Source of the DNA: Hyaloscypha bicolor E | Taxonomy: Eukaryota; Ascomycota; Leotiomycetes; Helotiales; Hyaloscyphaceae | NCBI RefSeq assembly: GCF_002865645.1 | Contig: NW_020194512.1 | Coordinates: 2,769,183 to 2,833,182 of the forward strand | Direction of reading: 5' to 3' | DNA: 64,000 nt | Shown: piece after piece, positions 61,331 through 64,000 of the stretch | Numbering within the stretch: position 1 is the first letter of the stretch | Layout of the letters: every line of letters begins with the position of its first letter | The notes under the pieces: generated by a model | The model's input: only the letters and a program-made list of their open reading frames with translations | The model's database searches: none | Told to the model about the DNA's origin: nothing | Made by a program: the position numbers and the translations under genes

Positions 61331-61945
61331 TGTTAATTTATTCCCTATAAACGCCGAAGATTTGCGGAGACTACGGGTGCTATGGCCGTTGGCTGGTGTT
61401 GGCGGCTTATTATTTATACTATTTATGTATTTCTTGGTGTCGAGCGGAGCAGGAGATACTGGGGAGGTGTTGAATAAGGATCCTAAGCAGAGATATAAGG
61501 ATTTGCTCGTGATCGGGAAATTGCAGAGGCAGATAAAACGGGAGAGGCAGAGGGACTTGGAGAGATTTCGTGGTTTTGGAGTTACGGGAGTATGGAAGGG
61601 GCGGTTTGGACGAGAGAGAAGGTTGTTGGGAAGGTTTTCCCTGTGAGGACCAGAGGGGTTGTGGAATTACGGTTGCTGTGGCCAGCGGAGTTGCAACATG
61701 GCTTCATTGTGGTCGTAGCCCACCAGGTATCTAGGGAGCGCAGACACAGGAGGATAGTTGGTCGCCGAGTCAGAGCCTTATACCAAAGTCAGAAACAGAG
61801 CACTTCTGTCGACAGATATGTATATATGCGTAGATAGAAGCCAGACCGCCCAGTGGAGGAGGTTGCTGGTCACACGAGTGTGATGAAGTGAGGTGCGTTT
61901 ACTGAGGTAGACGCAGTTCGGAAGACCTTTGTGCTGTTATCGGGT
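61331..61945. other. weak coding signal, two overlapping ORFs, unassigned
   Basis: A plus-strand frame opens at a TTG (61362) and runs 94 codons. It has a possible membrane segment (LWPLAGVGGLLFILFMYFLV) followed by a basic helix (KQRYKDLLVIGKLQRQIKRE). A second frame from an ATG at 61592 runs 81 codons. Neither resembles a family I know; the first lacks an ATG and I saw no intron that would supply one. Composition is GC-richer than upstream. It could be a decayed gene end. Confidence 0.3.
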
Positions 61946-62043
61946 TAGCAGCAGTGCCAACCTAAATTGGGATTGGGGTGGGGGTTGAGCCGAGATGGTA
62001 GTGGCAGCAGTGGCAACCTAAATTGGGATTACGGTGGGGTTGA
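61943..62043 (+). repeat. tandem duplication, about 56-bp period
   Basis: CCAACCTAAATTGGGATT and CAACCTAAATTGGGATTACGG lie in two consecutive similar units (about 61943-61988 and 61998-62043), each ending GGGGGTTGA or GGGGTTGA. Non-coding as far as I can see. Confidence 0.7.
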
Positions 62044-62283
62044 CACGCCCAAGCGTACGAGGCACTGGACGTCGCTTACAGCACTCTAAACTGCGGTCAG
62101 GTTACCGTTGATAGTATACGGAACGATCTGGCAGAACTCTTCACAAATGCATCCACCGCTGGAGTTGGACAACTCGAATTGAGTCGTTTTAACGCTTCGA
62201 TTTCTTCAGTATTTACAAGAGCTACGACTAACAATTGTCAGAACATTACTAGTCTTTCCAATGTCAGAGATTTAGTTTGCTAA
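62044..62283 (+). pseudogene. short coding fragment, 79 codons, unidentified
   Basis: Directly after a TGA, the plus strand is open for 79 codons to a TAA at 62281-62283, starting HAQAYEALDVAYSTLNCGQV and ending SNVRDLVC. Composition and residue mix look like real protein: about five Asn in N-x-S/T sequons and three Cys suggest a secreted or extracellular protein. It has no ATG and no visible acceptor site, so it is likely the last exon of a lost gene. Family not recognised. Confidence 0.45.
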
Positions 62284-62348
62284 TCCATGTCCTCTCATAT
62301 AATTGCAGCCCACATGTGACTTTGTGCCTTCCCTGGTCCTGGCCGTGA

Positions 62349-63694
62349 GAAGCTCGGATCGGGAAAAGGCTCCAAGAAGCAATAGACGGCTGCGAGAGAG
62401 CATTTGGGAAGGGGAATCCCCACACCCTAGCAGGCATAGATAGCCTCGCGTTGATATACCAGAGTCAACAGCAGTGGACGAAGGCAGAGGATCTGTTTTT
62501 GCAAGTGATACAGACAAGAAAGCGTGTACAAGGGATGGACCATCAAGATACGCTAAACAGCATAGCCAACCTAGCATCAACCTACATATATCAAGGGATG
62601 GACCACCAAAATACGCCGAGCAGCATAGATAACCCTGGGTTATCCTACATATATCAAGACCATTCCAATGTAAGGAAGCGAGAGATGATAACAAGTCTAA
62701 CAAATCGAATAAGAGACAACATCCAGATCGCAGAAGAAGACATGGCCCAGGTTGCAGGGTCATTTAGTGAAGGACTAATGACACTTTTACTAGGCCTGAA
62801 AAATGGCAATGTCCCGATTACAAAAGAGGTGGTCATAGCGACAGTTAAGAACAGGGACAATGTCAAGGAGGTGATGGCGCTGCTCCTCGACCAGCGCGCC
62901 GACGAAGTCAAGATCACTGAAGAGGTGCTTAAAGAGGCAGCTGGGTACGGGAGAAGGGGCCGGGAGGTGATAGCGCTACTCCTCGACTAGTATAGTGACG
63001 AGGTCAAAATTACTGAGGAGGTAGTTATAGCAGCAGCTGGGAACCGATATAGTAGCAAAAAGTTGATGGCGTTGCTCCTGAACCGGCGCGGCAATGAGAT
63101 CAAGATTACTAAGAAGGTAGTTATAGCAGTAGCTAGGAACCGATATAGTGCTAAAAAGTTAATGGCGCTGCTCCTCGACCGGCGCGGCAACGAAGTCAAG
63201 ATTACTGAGGAGATGGTTATAGCAGCAGCTAGGAACTGGAGCAAGAGTTAATGGCGCTACTCCTTAACCGGCACGGTAACGAGGTTAAGATCACTGAAGA
63301 GACCCTTAAAGAGGTAGCTTCTAATAGGTTTATAAGTTATAAAGTGGTTCAACTACTCCATCGAGCTGTTACCATCAAAGTTACTGTCGGTGTGATTGAG
63401 GCAGCTGCTACTAGCAGGAACCAGTCCTTGGTCTTTTAGATCAATGGGATAGCATTGGTAGTGACAAAGAGCGATGGCTTAATACCTCATGCCCCTACAA
63501 TGCCGCCAAAAATGGAGATGCCGCAACTGTCCGTCAACTTGTCGCTGAACACATACCTCCAGACAAGCGAAATATTCGTGGGGTAACTCCTTTGTGGGGG
63601 CGCGTCGGAGTCTGCGTATAAAGAAGTGGTCGAGGTTCTTCTCGCAACGTGCGCTGTCGATGTGAATGTGCGGAGCGCAGGGGAGAAAGTAAAA
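62349..63694 (+). pseudogene. NLR-type repeat protein tail (TPR, 32-33-aa repeats, ankyrin), decayed
   Basis: Three repeat types follow each other. TPR of the kinesin-light-chain kind (62349-62680): RLQEAIDGCERAFGKGNPHT and WTKAEDLFLQVIQTRKRV, then a degenerate half. A tandem array of 32-33-aa units (62770-63420). Ankyrin-like repeats (about 63500-63694): YNAAKNGDAATVRQLVAEHI and YKEVVEVLLATCAVDVNVRS. Breaks: a stop (TGA) just before the first TPR codon, TAG at 62988-62990, a one-base frameshift near 63240, and another near 63597. The order fits C-terminal sensor domains of fungal STAND/NLR proteins used in non-self recognition; the NACHT or NB-ARC part is not in the window. The family assignment is inferred from the repeats. 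Confidence 0.75.
62770..63420 (+). repeat. array of seven 32-33-aa leucine-rich units
   Basis: Consensus near KEVMALLLDRRGNEVKITEE followed by VVIAAAGNR; about seven units, the central ones most alike at the DNA level (GTTAATGGCGCTGCTCCT, GGTAGTTATAGCAG). High similarity between neighbours suggests unit turnover by unequal exchange, as is typical of fungal NLR repeats. Confidence 0.8.
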
Positions 63695-64000
63695 CGCCCC
63701 CCACCCCCCGGGGTGTCGATTAGGGGCCAGACAACTTAAATTACAGGTACACCAAAAAATCCAACTTTCCTTTAAGTTCAATTTACAATATAAAGAATTA
63801 GTATAATTTTAATATTGTTTCATGTTATAAAAGGTCTAGCTATAAGCTAATAGAATATAATGTTTTTATTATATAATAATTAGTAAATTTAAGAAAGTTT
63901 AAAGCAGATAAGATATGTTGAAATTTTTCAGGCCTTAAGAGAGCCTGAAAATTTAGCGATTAAGCACTTGGAACTTATTTGCCTCGTACAGTACACAATA
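63695..64000. other. window edge, AT-rich, no gene
   Basis: A C-rich run (near 63700-63715) is followed by AT-rich DNA. Near 63930 TTTTTCAGGC and GCCTGAAAAT form a short inverted pair around CTTAAGAGA. No ORF. Confidence 0.4.

Noticed and set aside
62272..63244. minus-strand ORFs 62272-62763, 62654-62917 and 62987-63244
   Set aside because: They mirror the TPR and leucine-rich repeat array on the plus strand, which has the real domain pattern.
63479..63781. 100-codon minus-strand ORF near the window end
   Set aside because: It is antisense to the ankyrin-like stretch, and the plus-strand reading matches a known repeat better.

Overview
The window looks like an accessory, transposon-dominated segment of a filamentous ascomycete (Pezizomycotina) genome with strong repeat-induced point mutation (RIP). 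Three things point that way. Short spliceosomal introns of 50-60 bp carry CTAA-type branch points. The Ty3/Gypsy, Fot1/pogo and NLR-like sequences are of fungal type. Most of the window has almost no CpA/TpG dinucleotides, and ancestral Gln (CAA/CAG) and Trp (TGG) codons now read TAA/TAG. Dothideomycetes are a plausible guess; the sequence alone does not settle the class. There are no bacterial-type features and no CRISPR array. Domain positions inside decayed elements are approximate, because they were read by eye through many RIP stops.

Layout. 1-6 kb is mixed sequence. It holds a RIP-mutated terminal-inverted-repeat (TIR) element, a decayed C2H2 zinc-finger gene (minus) and, divergent from it, the one gene that looks intact: a 235-aa hypothetical protein (3527-4294) with a three-codon first exon. 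6.0-7.5 kb is a second TIR element carrying an inserted solo LTR. 8-9.7 kb is a Fot1/pogo transposase relic. 12.1-58.1 kb is a block of five LTR retrotransposons. LTR-1 (12108-20533, plus) contains an island of about 1 kb that escaped RIP. LTR-2 (20815-48540, plus) is split by LTR-3 (26619-34666, minus) and LTR-4 (34912-48077, minus). LTR-5 (51454-58123, minus) belongs to the LTR-2 family and keeps both insertion points uninterrupted, so it serves as the empty-site control.

58.5-64 kb returns to balanced composition. It has a 272-bp PIF/Harbinger-like MITE, a second solo LTR of the 7.2-kb family in inverse orientation, a RIP-mutated stretch, weak ORFs, a short coding fragment, and a decayed NLR-type receptor tail (TPR, a 32-33-aa leucine-rich repeat array, then ankyrin).

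There is no operon or pathway here. The features form a history of insertion, RIP and later insertion. The least expected items are reading frames of about 450 and 930 codons lying between pol and the 3' LTR in LTR-3 and LTR-4, the unRIPed AT-rich island in LTR-1, and TIR elements whose arms carry a 17-bp-period tandem repeat.
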